A DNA stretch of 64,000 bases, taken from assembly GCF_900143065.1 (NCBI RefSeq), contig NZ_FRCX01000001.1, positions 787,206-851,205 on the forward strand. Direction: 5' to 3'. Both the position numbers and the translations under genes were made by a program. This document shows positions 56,011 through 63,648 of this stretch, piece by piece (within the stretch, counting starts at the first letter, position 1; each line of letters begins with the position of its first letter). The stretch is from Duganella sacchari. Its GTDB lineage: Bacteria > Pseudomonadota > Gammaproteobacteria > Burkholderiales > Burkholderiaceae_D. The notes under the pieces are model-generated. The model did not search any database, was not told the DNA's origin, and was given only the letters and a program-made list of their open reading frames with translations.

Positions 56011-57099
56011 ATGAACAAGACGCATAACATTGGTATATTCTCCCTTGTGGCGGCAAGCGCGCTGCTATCCGCCTGCTCCACCTTCCAGGCCACGCCGGCA
56101 GCGCCGGAACCTGCGCCCGCAGTGGTCAGCAGCGTGACCGAAGAGCCGCCCGTCGTTACCGCCAAAATGGCCACTGCGCGCGCGCAACTGAGCCAGATGG
56201 TGGCGCTGCAGGACCGCCTGTACCGGATTGCCGCTCCCCTCCTCATCAACAACGCGGACCTGTGCCGCACGCAGGCGCGCAACCTGCTCGGCTTCACCGC
56301 CAAGAACAAATACTCCTACTCCGGTGAATTTGTCGATGCCGCCGAAGCGGTGCTGAACTACGGCGACCGCCTGGAAGTGGCCAGTGTGCTGTCCGGCAGC
56401 GGCGCCGCACGCGGCGGCCTGCGCAAAGGCGACGCCCTGATCGCCGCCAACGGCAAGGTGCTGCCGGTGGGCGCCAATGCGGAAACGCTGGCGGCCGGCA
56501 TCCTTGGCCCGCTGGCCAGCAGCAGCCAGTCGCTGGACCTGACCGTGTCGCGCAATGGCGCCACCCAGCAGCTCAAAGTGCCGGTGACGCGCGCCTGCGC
56601 CTTCAAGATCGATATCGGCAACGCCGATAACGTCAATGCCTATTCCGACGGCCAGCGGGTGATGATCACGCGCGGCATGGTCAACTTCGCGCAGAGCGAC
56701 GAGGCCATCGCCTACGTGCTGGCCAAGGACATCGCCCACAATGTGCTGGGTCACGCGGCCACCACCAAACAGGCTTATACCATCGGCAGCATCATCGACA
56801 ACCTGGTGGCCGCGCGCCCCGATGTCTCCATGTTGATCGGCACCGCTGGCGTCAAGCCGATGCCGCAAGACCTCGATGCGGCAGCCGACTACCTGTCGCT
56901 GTACATGGTGGCGCGCGCCGGCTACAAGGTGGATGGCGCACGCGCCTTCTGGCAGCGGCTGGCCACCCAATATCCGGCCTCGGTGCTCAACGGTTATACT
57001 GCAAACCACCCAGCCGTCGCCCATCGCCTGACCGTGATCGACAAGACGGTGACGGAAATCAGGAACAAGCAGGCTGCCAAGCGGCCTTTGATCCCTTAA
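56011..57099 (+). CDS. Lipoprotein with PDZ and M48-like peptidase domains, metal site lost
   Basis: The 362-residue protein has a lipoprotein signal (lipobox L-L-S-A-C, Cys22) and a Pro/Ala-rich linker, a helical region, a PDZ domain (about 119-190; R-G-G-L-R-K-G-D-A-L), and a C-terminal M48-like region. There the zinc motif H-E-x-x-H is replaced by K-D-I-A-H (239-243), although the following N-V-L-G-H is conserved, and the later E-x-E-A-D is changed to an Asp/Ala-rich version. It should therefore be an inactive peptidase homologue in the outer membrane. GGAG precedes the ATG. It follows dut by 22 bases. Confidence 0.82.
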   Translation: MNKTHNIGIFSLVAASALLSACSTFQATPAAPEPAPAVVSSVTEEPPVVTAKMATARAQLSQMVALQDRLYRIAAPLLINNADLCRTQARNLLGFTAKNKYSYSGEFVDAAEAVLNYGDRLEVASVLSGSGAARGGLRKGDALIAANGKVLPVGANAETLAAGILGPLASSSQSLDLTVSRNGATQQLKVPVTRACAFKIDIGNADNVNAYSDGQRVMITRGMVNFAQSDEAIAYVLAKDIAHNVLGHAATTKQAYTIGSIIDNLVAARPDVSMLIGTAGVKPMPQDLDAAADYLSLYMVARAGYKVDGARAFWQRLATQYPASVLNGYTANHPAVAHRLTVIDKTVTEIRNKQAAKRPLIP

Positions 57100-57115
57100 C
57101 TTGCGGAAGTGCGCC

Positions 57116-57511
57116 ATGAACAAGTCCGGCCTGATCGCAGTGATGTTGATGTTGGTGGCCGGCCTGGCGCAGGCGGCGCAATGGATGAAAGTCAGCGGCA
57201 GCGCCGGCAATACCGTCTACATCGATAAAGCCAGCGTCATCAAGATCGACAAGACGCGCAAAGTCTGGTCCATGCAAAACTATGCACGGCAGCAGAAAAC
57301 CCCCGAAGGCAAGCTGTATCGCTCGGTGAAGATGCTGCACGTGTATGCGTGCGAAGAGCACACCACCACCCTGCTCGCACAGGTCTACTATCCGGACACC
57401 ATGGGCAAGGGTGAGCCGGTCGAAAACTACAAGTTCGAAAAATTCAACCCGGAAGACATCGTGCCCGACAGCCCGTTTGACAGCGCGCTGGCCGCGGCTT
57501 GCAAGATCTAA
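57116..57511 (+). CDS. Small secreted protein, surface-adhesin E-like
   Basis: The 131-residue protein has a signal peptide (cleavage near A-Q-A|A-Q-W). The mature part (V-Y-I-D-K-A-S-V-I-K-I, then V-W-S-M-Q-N-Y-A, then Y-R-S-V-K-M-L-H-V-Y-A-C) resembles the surface-adhesin protein E-like domain found in many small periplasmic proteins of betaproteobacteria. Two cysteines may form a disulfide. The role is unknown. The ATG has GGAAG upstream. Its stop overlaps a small gene on the other strand by four bases. Confidence 0.78.
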   Translation: MNKSGLIAVMLMLVAGLAQAAQWMKVSGSAGNTVYIDKASVIKIDKTRKVWSMQNYARQQKTPEGKLYRSVKMLHVYACEEHTTTLLAQVYYPDTMGKGEPVENYKFEKFNPEDIVPDSPFDSALAAACKI

Positions 57512-57636
57512 TTGGGGAAGTTGGGGAACACCGTCGCCATCAGCCAGGTCAGGCCGGCGCAGACCAGCACAGCGAAAATCAGCACGATCAGCAGGCGGCC
57601 GAATTTAGGGCTACCATCATCTTCCTTGTGTGGCAT
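57508..57636 (-). CDS. Small single-span membrane protein, 42 residues
   Basis: This short gene is easy to miss. The ATG at 57636 has AGGGA seven to eight bases upstream. The protein starts M-P-H-K-E-D-D-G-S-P-K-F-G-R, then has one hydrophobic span (L-L-I-V-L-I-F-A-V-L-V-C-A-G-L) and ends F-P-N-F-P-N. Charge placement suggests an N-terminus in the cytoplasm. It converges on the secreted-protein gene with a four-base overlap and is divergent from xdhC. I do not recognise the family. Confidence 0.65.
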   Translation of the reverse strand: MPHKEDDGSPKFGRLLIVLIFAVLVCAGLTWLMATVFPNFPN

Positions 57637-57680
57637 CTCAGTTCCCTGCAAGCTTTAGAGAGCCGTAGTATATTCCATTC

Positions 57681-58703
57681 ATGGACTCTATCGACCTCGA
57701 AGTATTGAAAACCAGCGCCGGATGGATCGCCGCCGGACGGCGCTGTGAGCTCATCACCGTCATCAAGACGTGGGGCTCCAGTCCGCGCCCGATCGGCGCT
57801 ACGCTGGCCATCTGCGAAGATGGCACGGTGATTGGTTCCGTCTCCGGCGGCTGCATCGAGGACGACCTCATCGCCCGTGTACGCAACGAGGGCATACACC
57901 GCACCACGCCGGAAATCGTCAGCTACGGCATCACCGCCGACGAGGCCCACCGTTTCGGCCTGCCATGCGGCGGCACCATTGAGCTGTCGATCGAGCCTCT
58001 GTCGTCGCGCAGCCGCATCGACGAACTGCTGGCACGGCTGGAGCGGCATGAGCTGGTGCAGCGCCGCGTCGATCTGCACACCGGCGAAGTGGAGCTGTCC
58101 AAGGCCGCTCCGGGCACGCAGTTGCAGGTCAGCGAGCAGGCCATGGTAACCATCCACGGTCCGCGCTGGCGGCTGCTGGTGATCGGCGCCGGGCAGCTGT
58201 CGCGCTTCCTGGCGCAGATTGCCACGGCCATGGATTACCACGTCATCGTCTGCGATCCGCGTGAAGAGTATCGCGCCGGCTGGCATGTGGACGGCGTGGA
58301 GCTGGTGCACGATATGCCGGACGATATCGTGCTGGCCATGCAGCTGGACCGGCGCAGCGCCGTGGTGGCGCTGACGCACGATCCCAAGCTGGACGACCTG
58401 GCGCTGATGGAAGCGCTGAAGTCGGAGGCCTTTTACGTCGGCGCCATCGGTTCGCGCAAGAACAACGCCAAGCGGCGCGAGCGTCTGCTGGAATTCGACC
58501 TGACGCCGGAGCAGCTGGCGCGCCTGCACGGGCCGATCGGCCTGTACATCGGCAGCAAGACGCCCTCGGAAATTGCCATCTCCATCCTGGCGGAGATGAC
58601 CGCGATTAAAAACGGCGTCCCGACCGACATGATCGTGCCGCATGCCGCCGCGCCGACCACACCCGGCGACGCCGTGTGCGTGGTTGAAAGCGGCGCAGTT
58701 TAA
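57681..58703 (+). CDS. XdhC family protein (molybdenum cofactor maturation)
   Basis: The 340-residue protein has the XdhC N-terminal domain (S-S-P-R-P-I-G-A, G-S-V-S-G-G-C-I-E-D-D) and the C-terminal Rossmann-like domain (L-L-V-I-G-A-G-Q-L-S, then Y-V-G-A-I-G-S-R-K-N). XdhC binds and sulfurates the molybdenum cofactor for xanthine dehydrogenase-type enzymes. No dehydrogenase subunits are in the window, but moaA and mobA-moeA are. It is divergent from the 42-residue membrane protein gene. Confidence 0.9.
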   Translation: MDSIDLEVLKTSAGWIAAGRRCELITVIKTWGSSPRPIGATLAICEDGTVIGSVSGGCIEDDLIARVRNEGIHRTTPEIVSYGITADEAHRFGLPCGGTIELSIEPLSSRSRIDELLARLERHELVQRRVDLHTGEVELSKAAPGTQLQVSEQAMVTIHGPRWRLLVIGAGQLSRFLAQIATAMDYHVIVCDPREEYRAGWHVDGVELVHDMPDDIVLAMQLDRRSAVVALTHDPKLDDLALMEALKSEAFYVGAIGSRKNNAKRRERLLEFDLTPEQLARLHGPIGLYIGSKTPSEIAISILAEMTAIKNGVPTDMIVPHAAAPTTPGDAVCVVESGAV

Positions 58704-58776
58704 AAGCAAGAAACGGCTGGCGTAAAGCCGCATCATCCGGCGACAATACCGGCGCCAACACACAACTGGAATCAGC

Positions 58777-59664
58777 ATGAGCACCGCCAACCTACTTCGC
58801 CTTTTCCTGCTTGCCGCCATCTGGGGCGGCTCCTTCCTGTTCATGCGCATTGCCGCTCCCGTACTGGGCGCCGCCGTGCTGATCGAATACCGCGTGCTGT
58901 TTGCCTCCCTCTTCCTCGCAGCAGTTGGCGTATTCCTCAGGAAGAAGCTGGACCTGAAACAGCACTGGAAGCATTTCCTCATCCTTGGCCTGTTCAACTC
59001 CGCCCTGCCCTTCCTGATGTTTGGATTTGCCGCACGCACGCTGTCCGCGTCATTGCTGGCGGTGCTGAACGCCACCACGCCGCTGTGGGGCACGCTGATT
59101 GCCGCCGTATGGTCGCGCACCATGGTCAGCGGCAAAGTATTGCTGGGCCTCGCGCTGGGCACCTGCGGCGTCGCGCTGCTGGTGGGCTTTGACCACGTCA
59201 GCTCCAAGCCCGGCGCAGGCCTTGCGATTGCCGCCGTGCTGTTCGCCTCCTTCAACTACGGCATCGCCAGCAACTACGCCAAGCAGGCCAAGGCTGTCGA
59301 ACCGTTTGCCAATGCACATGGCTCCATGTGGGCATCAACGCTGCTGGTACTGCCAGTGCTGCCCTTCTTCCCGGCTCCCGGTGATCCCACCGTCGGCATC
59401 ATGGGCGCGGTGATTGCCTTGGGTGTGCTCTGCAGCGGCATCGCCTACATGATTTACTTCCGCCTGATTCAGGACGTTGGTCCATCATCTGCCCTGACGG
59501 TGACCTTCCTTAGCCCGCTGTTTGGCATCCTGTGGGGCGTGCTATTCCTGGGCGAGACGGTGGGCTGGTATACCTTTGCCGGCGCAGCCATCGTCCTCAC
59601 CGGCACGGCGCTGGTGACGGGCTTCCGGCCAGGCTGGGGCTTCTTGCGCAAGGCGACGGCATGA
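58777..59664 (+). CDS. EamA/DMT family transporter
   Basis: Drug/metabolite transporter of 295 residues with about ten membrane segments in two EamA repeats (A-I-W-G-G-S-F-L-F-M-R-I-A near the start; P-L-F-G-I-L-W-G near the end of the second). The substrate is unknown; the family includes amino-acid and metabolite exporters. Its stop overlaps the alkA start (ATGA), so the two are one transcript. Confidence 0.88.
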   Translation: MSTANLLRLFLLAAIWGGSFLFMRIAAPVLGAAVLIEYRVLFASLFLAAVGVFLRKKLDLKQHWKHFLILGLFNSALPFLMFGFAARTLSASLLAVLNATTPLWGTLIAAVWSRTMVSGKVLLGLALGTCGVALLVGFDHVSSKPGAGLAIAAVLFASFNYGIASNYAKQAKAVEPFANAHGSMWASTLLVLPVLPFFPAPGDPTVGIMGAVIALGVLCSGIAYMIYFRLIQDVGPSSALTVTFLSPLFGILWGVLFLGETVGWYTFAGAAIVLTGTALVTGFRPGWGFLRKATA

Positions 59665-60551
59665 AGCCGTTCACGCTGGAGCTGCCGGTAGATTACCGTC
59701 TGGACGACGTCCTGGCCTTTCACCGCCGCGACATTGAAAGCGTCGCAGAAGAAGTCAGCGCGGACCGGCTGCGCAAAGGCGTGTTGCTGGACGGCGTGCC
59801 AGTCGTGCTGGATATCGCGCTGCCACATGGAGAAAACGCCATCTGCACCGTCCACGCAGAAGGCACGCTCAGCGCAGCAGGCAAGCAGCAGGCGCGCGAA
59901 GCGGCGCTCAGCATCCTAGGCCTGCGTATCGATCCCGCGCCATTCAGCACCTTCGTCAAAAAAGACAAACTGTTTGCCGCACTGGCGCGCCGGCAGCCCG
60001 GCCTGCGCATCGTGCAATCGGCCACCGTATTCGAGGCGCTGACCTGGGCCATCATCGGCCAGCAGATCAACCTGGCGTTTGCCATCTCGCTGCGCCGCGC
60101 ATTTGTGCTGCAAGCAGGCCGTCAGCATAGCAGCGGCTTATGGTGTTATCCCGATGCGCCCAGCGCAGCCCAACTGACGCTGGAAGACCTCACCAGCCAC
60201 AAATTCTCGCGCGCCAAGGCGGAAACCGTGCTGCGGCTGGCCGCATTGGTAACCAGCGGCGAACTGCGTCTGGACGTCGCGGAAGATAACAGCATCGAAC
60301 AAATCTCCGCCAACCTGCTGGCCGTCAAAGGCATCGGCCCGTGGACCGTCAACTACGGCCTGCTGCGCGGCTACGGCTATGCCGACTGTTCGCTGCACGG
60401 CGATGTCGCCATCCGCGCCGCGCTGCAAACACTGCTGGGCGAAGAGGCCAAACCCGACATCAAGCGCACCGAGGAAATCCTCGCCCGCTACAGCCCTCAC
60501 CGCACCATGGCCGCCGCCCACCTGTGGGCCAGCCTGCACCCGCGCGACTAA
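59661..60551 (+). CDS. alkA: DNA-3-methyladenine glycosylase II (AlkA family)
   Basis: Base-excision repair enzyme of 296 residues. It has an N-terminal AlkA-N domain, then the helix-hairpin-helix L-L-A-V-K-G-I-G-P-W-T-V near 225 and the catalytic Asp region (D-C-S-L-H-G-D-V-A-I-R) near 245. It removes alkylated bases. There is no Ada domain, so it is the stand-alone type. Coupled to the EamA gene. Confidence 0.88.
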   Translation: MKPFTLELPVDYRLDDVLAFHRRDIESVAEEVSADRLRKGVLLDGVPVVLDIALPHGENAICTVHAEGTLSAAGKQQAREAALSILGLRIDPAPFSTFVKKDKLFAALARRQPGLRIVQSATVFEALTWAIIGQQINLAFAISLRRAFVLQAGRQHSSGLWCYPDAPSAAQLTLEDLTSHKFSRAKAETVLRLAALVTSGELRLDVAEDNSIEQISANLLAVKGIGPWTVNYGLLRGYGYADCSLHGDVAIRAALQTLLGEEAKPDIKRTEEILARYSPHRTMAAAHLWASLHPRD

Positions 60552-60560
60552 ATTTTGCTT

Positions 60561-60583
60561 GAGCCTGACGTTACGTCAGGCTC
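60561..60583 (+). terminator. Hairpin after alkA
   Basis: GAGCCTGACG, loop TTA and CGTCAGGCTC form a perfect ten-pair stem just after the alkA stop. It lacks a U-run, so termination is likely but not certain. Confidence 0.65.
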
Positions 60584-60616
60584 TACGCTCTCTCTACTAC
60601 CAACAAGGAGAGCAAT

Positions 60617-61447
60617 ATGGCATTTCCATCCCCACTGAAGCCCAGCGCCTGGGTCACCGCCACTGCGCGTGCCGCACATCAGCTGTACGACGCACCGCTG
60701 ATCCTGCGCGATCCACTGGCCCTGCGCATACTTGGCAGCGAACGCGAAGCTGAGTTGCGCGCAGACGACCAGCGCCAGCAGCACCCCCTGGCCGCCGCCA
60801 TGCGCGCCGCCATGGCCGTCCGCGCCCGCCTTGCCGAAGACAGCTGGAGCGATGCACAGCAGCGCGGCGTCCAGCAATACGTGATCCTCGGCGCCGGCCT
60901 GGATACCTATGCCTACCGCAGTAACGCAGCAGCAGCACGCATTTACGAAGTCGACCTGCACGCCATGCTGCAATGGAAACGCGATTGCCTGCGCGCCGCC
61001 GGCATCGCGGAACCTGAGCACGTACGCTATGTCGCTACCGACTTCACCACCACCGCGCTCATGGAAGACCTGCTGCAAGCTGGCTTCGATGCCGCGCTGC
61101 CGGCCTGCTTCTCGTGGCTGGGGGTGAGCATGTACCTCAAGCCGGATGAAGTCATGCGGACCTTGCGCGAGATCGCCGATTGCGCGCCGGGCAGCAGCAT
61201 CGTGTTCGACTACTGCGTCCACCGCAAGCACCTGAGCGAACAGGAACGCACAGGTCTGGACTTCATCGCCGCAGCGCTGGCCGCGCAAGGCGAACATCTG
61301 CAAAGCAGTTTTGAGCCACCGCTGCTGGAGCACGTGCTGCGCCAGCAGGGCTTCCGGCATCTCGACGACTTCGACGCGGAGTCGCTCGGCACGCGCTACG
61401 GAACGCGCCTGAGCGGCATTTTCCGCCTGCTGCGTGCCACGGTTTAA
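60617..61447 (+). CDS. Class I SAM-dependent methyltransferase (TIGR00027/Ppm1-like)
   Basis: The 276-residue protein belongs to the leucine carboxyl methyltransferase-like group: Y-V-I-L-G-A-G-L-D-T-Y-A-Y-R near 92 is the SAM site, I-Y-E-V-D-L-H follows, and S-W-L-G-V-S-M-Y-L is the family middle motif. Members are often linked to O-methylation in secondary metabolism; the substrate is unknown. GGAG precedes the ATG. The MerR gene follows by ten bases. Confidence 0.85.
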   Translation: MAFPSPLKPSAWVTATARAAHQLYDAPLILRDPLALRILGSEREAELRADDQRQQHPLAAAMRAAMAVRARLAEDSWSDAQQRGVQQYVILGAGLDTYAYRSNAAAARIYEVDLHAMLQWKRDCLRAAGIAEPEHVRYVATDFTTTALMEDLLQAGFDAALPACFSWLGVSMYLKPDEVMRTLREIADCAPGSSIVFDYCVHRKHLSEQERTGLDFIAAALAAQGEHLQSSFEPPLLEHVLRQQGFRHLDDFDAESLGTRYGTRLSGIFRLLRATV

Positions 61448-61457
61448 ACTATCCGGC

Positions 61458-62492
61458 ATGGAAAAGAATGTACTGAAAATCGGCGAACTGGCGACGCGCA
61501 CCGGCCTCACCGTGCGCGCCCTGCACCATTACGACAGCATCGGCCTGCTGACACCATCCGCGCGCGCCGATGCCGGCTATCGCCTGTACAACCGCGCCGA
61601 TGTCGCGCGCCTGCACCGCATACAGGCACTGCGCAAATTCGGCATGTCGCTGGCGGACATCGCCACCTTCCTCGATAGCGAAGACGCGCCATTTGCCGAC
61701 ATCGTCGCCCAGCAGATCGACGCGCTGGACAAGCAGATCGAACAGGCCAGCGCGCTGCGTGGCCATCTCGCGCGCCTGCAACAGCAAATGGCGGGCGACG
61801 ACGATCCCACGCTGGAAGACTGGCTGGACGCGCTGGAGCAGATGAAGCTGTATGAGCAGTACTTCACGCCGGAAGAACTGCGCCGCCTGCCCTTCTGGCA
61901 GCAGGAGGCACGCCGCAACGCCCGCTGGCGCGCGATGGTCGGAGAAGCGCAAGCCATGATGGCGCGCGGCGTCGCGGCCGACACCGAGGAAGCGCGGCGG
62001 CTGTCCCAGCGCTGGATGGAGTCACTCGAACACGATACCGGCGCCAATCCTGAATTCGCGTGGCGCATGTCGGCCATGCTGGAAAATGAGGAACTGGCAG
62101 GGCGTCGCACGGTGGTACCGGTGGGGGTCAAGGAATATATCGGCGAGGCCTTCAACGCCCACAAGATGGCGCTATATGCGAAATACCTCAACGAAGAAGA
62201 GATGCGCCACTTGCGCGCCAACAGCCGCAAGCAGGTCAATGAATGGCTCAAGCTGTTCATGCGCCTGCATCAGCACATGCAGCAAGGTGTGCCGCCAGAG
62301 CATCCGTCGTCACAGGCCCTGGCACAGGAATGGATGGCGCTGTTCCGCGCCCGCGCGGGCGACAGTGCGCAAGTGCAGGCCAGGATACGCCATGCACATG
62401 ACAACGAGCCCGAACTGCTGAGGGGAACCTGGGTCACACCAGCCATCATCGCCTACATCCGCCAGGCCGTGGCTGCTTGCAGCGCCGCTTGA
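61458..62492 (+). CDS. MerR-family regulator with TipAS-like C-terminal domain
   Basis: The 344-residue regulator has an N-terminal MerR winged helix (I-G-E-L-A-T-R-T-G-L-T-V-R-A-L-H-H-Y-D-S-I-G-L-L), a coiled coil (about 70-110), and a long helical C-terminal part with the Y-E-Q-Y-F-T-P-E-E-L-R-R-L-P motif of TipAS-type drug-binding domains. It probably activates a gene in response to a small molecule, possibly the EamA exporter or methyltransferase upstream, but that is inference. Confidence 0.88.
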   Translation: MEKNVLKIGELATRTGLTVRALHHYDSIGLLTPSARADAGYRLYNRADVARLHRIQALRKFGMSLADIATFLDSEDAPFADIVAQQIDALDKQIEQASALRGHLARLQQQMAGDDDPTLEDWLDALEQMKLYEQYFTPEELRRLPFWQQEARRNARWRAMVGEAQAMMARGVAADTEEARRLSQRWMESLEHDTGANPEFAWRMSAMLENEELAGRRTVVPVGVKEYIGEAFNAHKMALYAKYLNEEEMRHLRANSRKQVNEWLKLFMRLHQHMQQGVPPEHPSSQALAQEWMALFRARAGDSAQVQARIRHAHDNEPELLRGTWVTPAIIAYIRQAVAACSAA

Positions 62493-62538
62493 TCGCGCAT
62501 AAAGTGAAAGTCCGCTTGCCGTTCTACGATGGTGCCCC

Positions 62539-63006
62539 ATGGACGATCACCTCAACAGCCTTTACGAAACCGATGCGCTGATCTGGACCGAAACCCAGAT
62601 CGCCTTGCTACGCGCCGGACAATTCGATCAGCTGGATCTGGAAAACATCATTTCCGAGCTGGGGTACCAAGTACGAAAAGACAAAAACGAAGTCGCCAGC
62701 CGGCTGTGCGGTCTGATGACACACCTGCTGAAATACCAATTCCAGACTCAACGGCGCTCGCGCAGCTGGGTCAGCACCATCATTCAACACCGTATCGCTA
62801 TTCTGGGCATCTTCAACCAGATGCCCAGCCTGCGGCCGCACATCGATGAATATGTCGCGTATTACTATCCCAAGGCAGCACGCGCCGCCGCACGGGAGAC
62901 CAAACTTTCTCGCACTGTCTTCCCGGCAGAAAATCCTTACACCGTCGAGCAAATCCTCGACGAAGAATTTTTCCCGGGCGAAAACGAAAAAGCCGTTGAA
63001 CCTTAA
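62539..63006 (+). CDS. DUF29 family protein
   Basis: The 155-residue protein has the DUF29 pattern: an N-terminal Y-E-T-D-A-L-I-W-T-E-T-Q, then D-L-E-N-I-I-S-E-L, then L-M-T-H-L-L-K-Y-Q-F and W-V-S-T-I-I-Q-H-R. DUF29 proteins are small helical proteins, common in multicopy in cyanobacteria and some proteobacteria, without known function. A hairpin overlaps its 3' end. Confidence 0.82.
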   Translation: MDDHLNSLYETDALIWTETQIALLRAGQFDQLDLENIISELGYQVRKDKNEVASRLCGLMTHLLKYQFQTQRRSRSWVSTIIQHRIAILGIFNQMPSLRPHIDEYVAYYYPKAARAAARETKLSRTVFPAENPYTVEQILDEEFFPGENEKAVEP

Positions 63007-63022
63007 CGGTATCAACGGCTTT
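62989..63022 (-). terminator. Hairpin, terminator-like on the minus strand
   Basis: AAAGCCGTTG (62989-62998) pairs perfectly with CAACGGCTTT (63013-63022). On the minus strand the stem is followed by TTTTTCG, so it works best as a leftward terminator. That fits a minus-strand tRNA that once ended at 63029, and it also closes the DUF29 gene. Confidence 0.7.
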
Positions 63023-63028
63023 AGAATT

Positions 63029-63045
63029 TGGTTGCGGGGACAGGA
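63029..63045 (-). other. 17-base match to the 3' end of initiator tRNA (putative attachment site)
   Basis: The minus strand reads TCCTGTCCCCGCAACCA, which is the 3' end (T-arm side, acceptor stem and CCA) of betaproteobacterial tRNA-fMet as I know it. The next bases do not continue the tRNA. Together with the leftward terminator next to it and the mobile genes to the right, this looks like the attachment repeat left by an element integrated in a tRNA gene. The intact tRNA would be outside the window. Confidence 0.5.
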
Positions 63046-63285
63046 GACTTGCTCCAGAGACGCGTCAAGTAGGGCAGAACCATTGAACCTAAAGGCGAAA
63101 CGTGGCAAGGAGCTAGCGGGTGCAGGGTTCAAGAGGACGTGCCACGAAGTGTATCACCTTTGGCCCGCCACCAATGGCACTTTAAAACTTGCCTAAGTAA
63201 GCGGACGCGAAGTTGAGTCACTATGCTAAAAGTGTCCATCCATCGTTGTTGCCGGAGTATCAAAATCGACCGTCCAAAGTCCCCG

Positions 63286-63570
63286 ATGCCTCAAAATGAA
63301 GAGCTGTTAATGGTTGCTGCACTTCACAACTTGCCAGACAGTGCGCCATTGACGACGCAAGAAGCAGCTATCTTTCCGCGAAGCTCAGTTAGTGCACTGG
63401 AGACGCTCAGAAGACTTGGCACTGGGCCGTTGTATATCCAGCACTCTGTAAGAGGAGTTAGTAGCACGAATCAGAAGTGTCTATACCAAAAGGCCGACCT
63501 GCTAGCTTGGCTAGACCATCACAAGTTATCTTCAGTGGTGCAGTCCGCTCAAAGGAAGGGACAAATTTAA
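63286..63570 (+). CDS. Helix-turn-helix protein, excisionase/AlpA-like
   Basis: The protein has about 94 residues, with a winged-helix pattern (L-T-T-Q-E-A-A-I-F-P-R-S-S-V-S-A-L-E-T-L-R-R, then G-T-G-P-L-Y-I-Q, then C-L-Y-Q-K-A-D-L-L-A-W-L) typical of small DNA-binding proteins that go with phages and integrative elements. The start is uncertain: 63223, 63286 and 63310 are possible and none has a clear ribosome site. Composition is lower in GC than the neighbouring chromosome. The 216 bases upstream hold no gene I can support. The 78 bases between its stop and the IS end hold a T-run and a small GCAAGAA/TTCTTGC hairpin. Confidence 0.65.
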   Translation: MPQNEELLMVAALHNLPDSAPLTTQEAAIFPRSSVSALETLRRLGTGPLYIQHSVRGVSSTNQKCLYQKADLLAWLDHHKLSSVVQSAQRKGQI

Positions 63571-63648
63571 CCCAACGAGATGTTTTTTTTGCAAGAATGT
63601 TCTTGCGTGAAATTTTATACACCTGACGCACCTGTTTGAGGTGAAAAG

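Noticed and set aside
63582..63604. T-run and GCAAGAA/TTCTTGC hairpin as a terminator
   Set aside because: The T-run precedes the stem on the plus strand and would be an A-run on the minus strand, so it is wrong for either direction.
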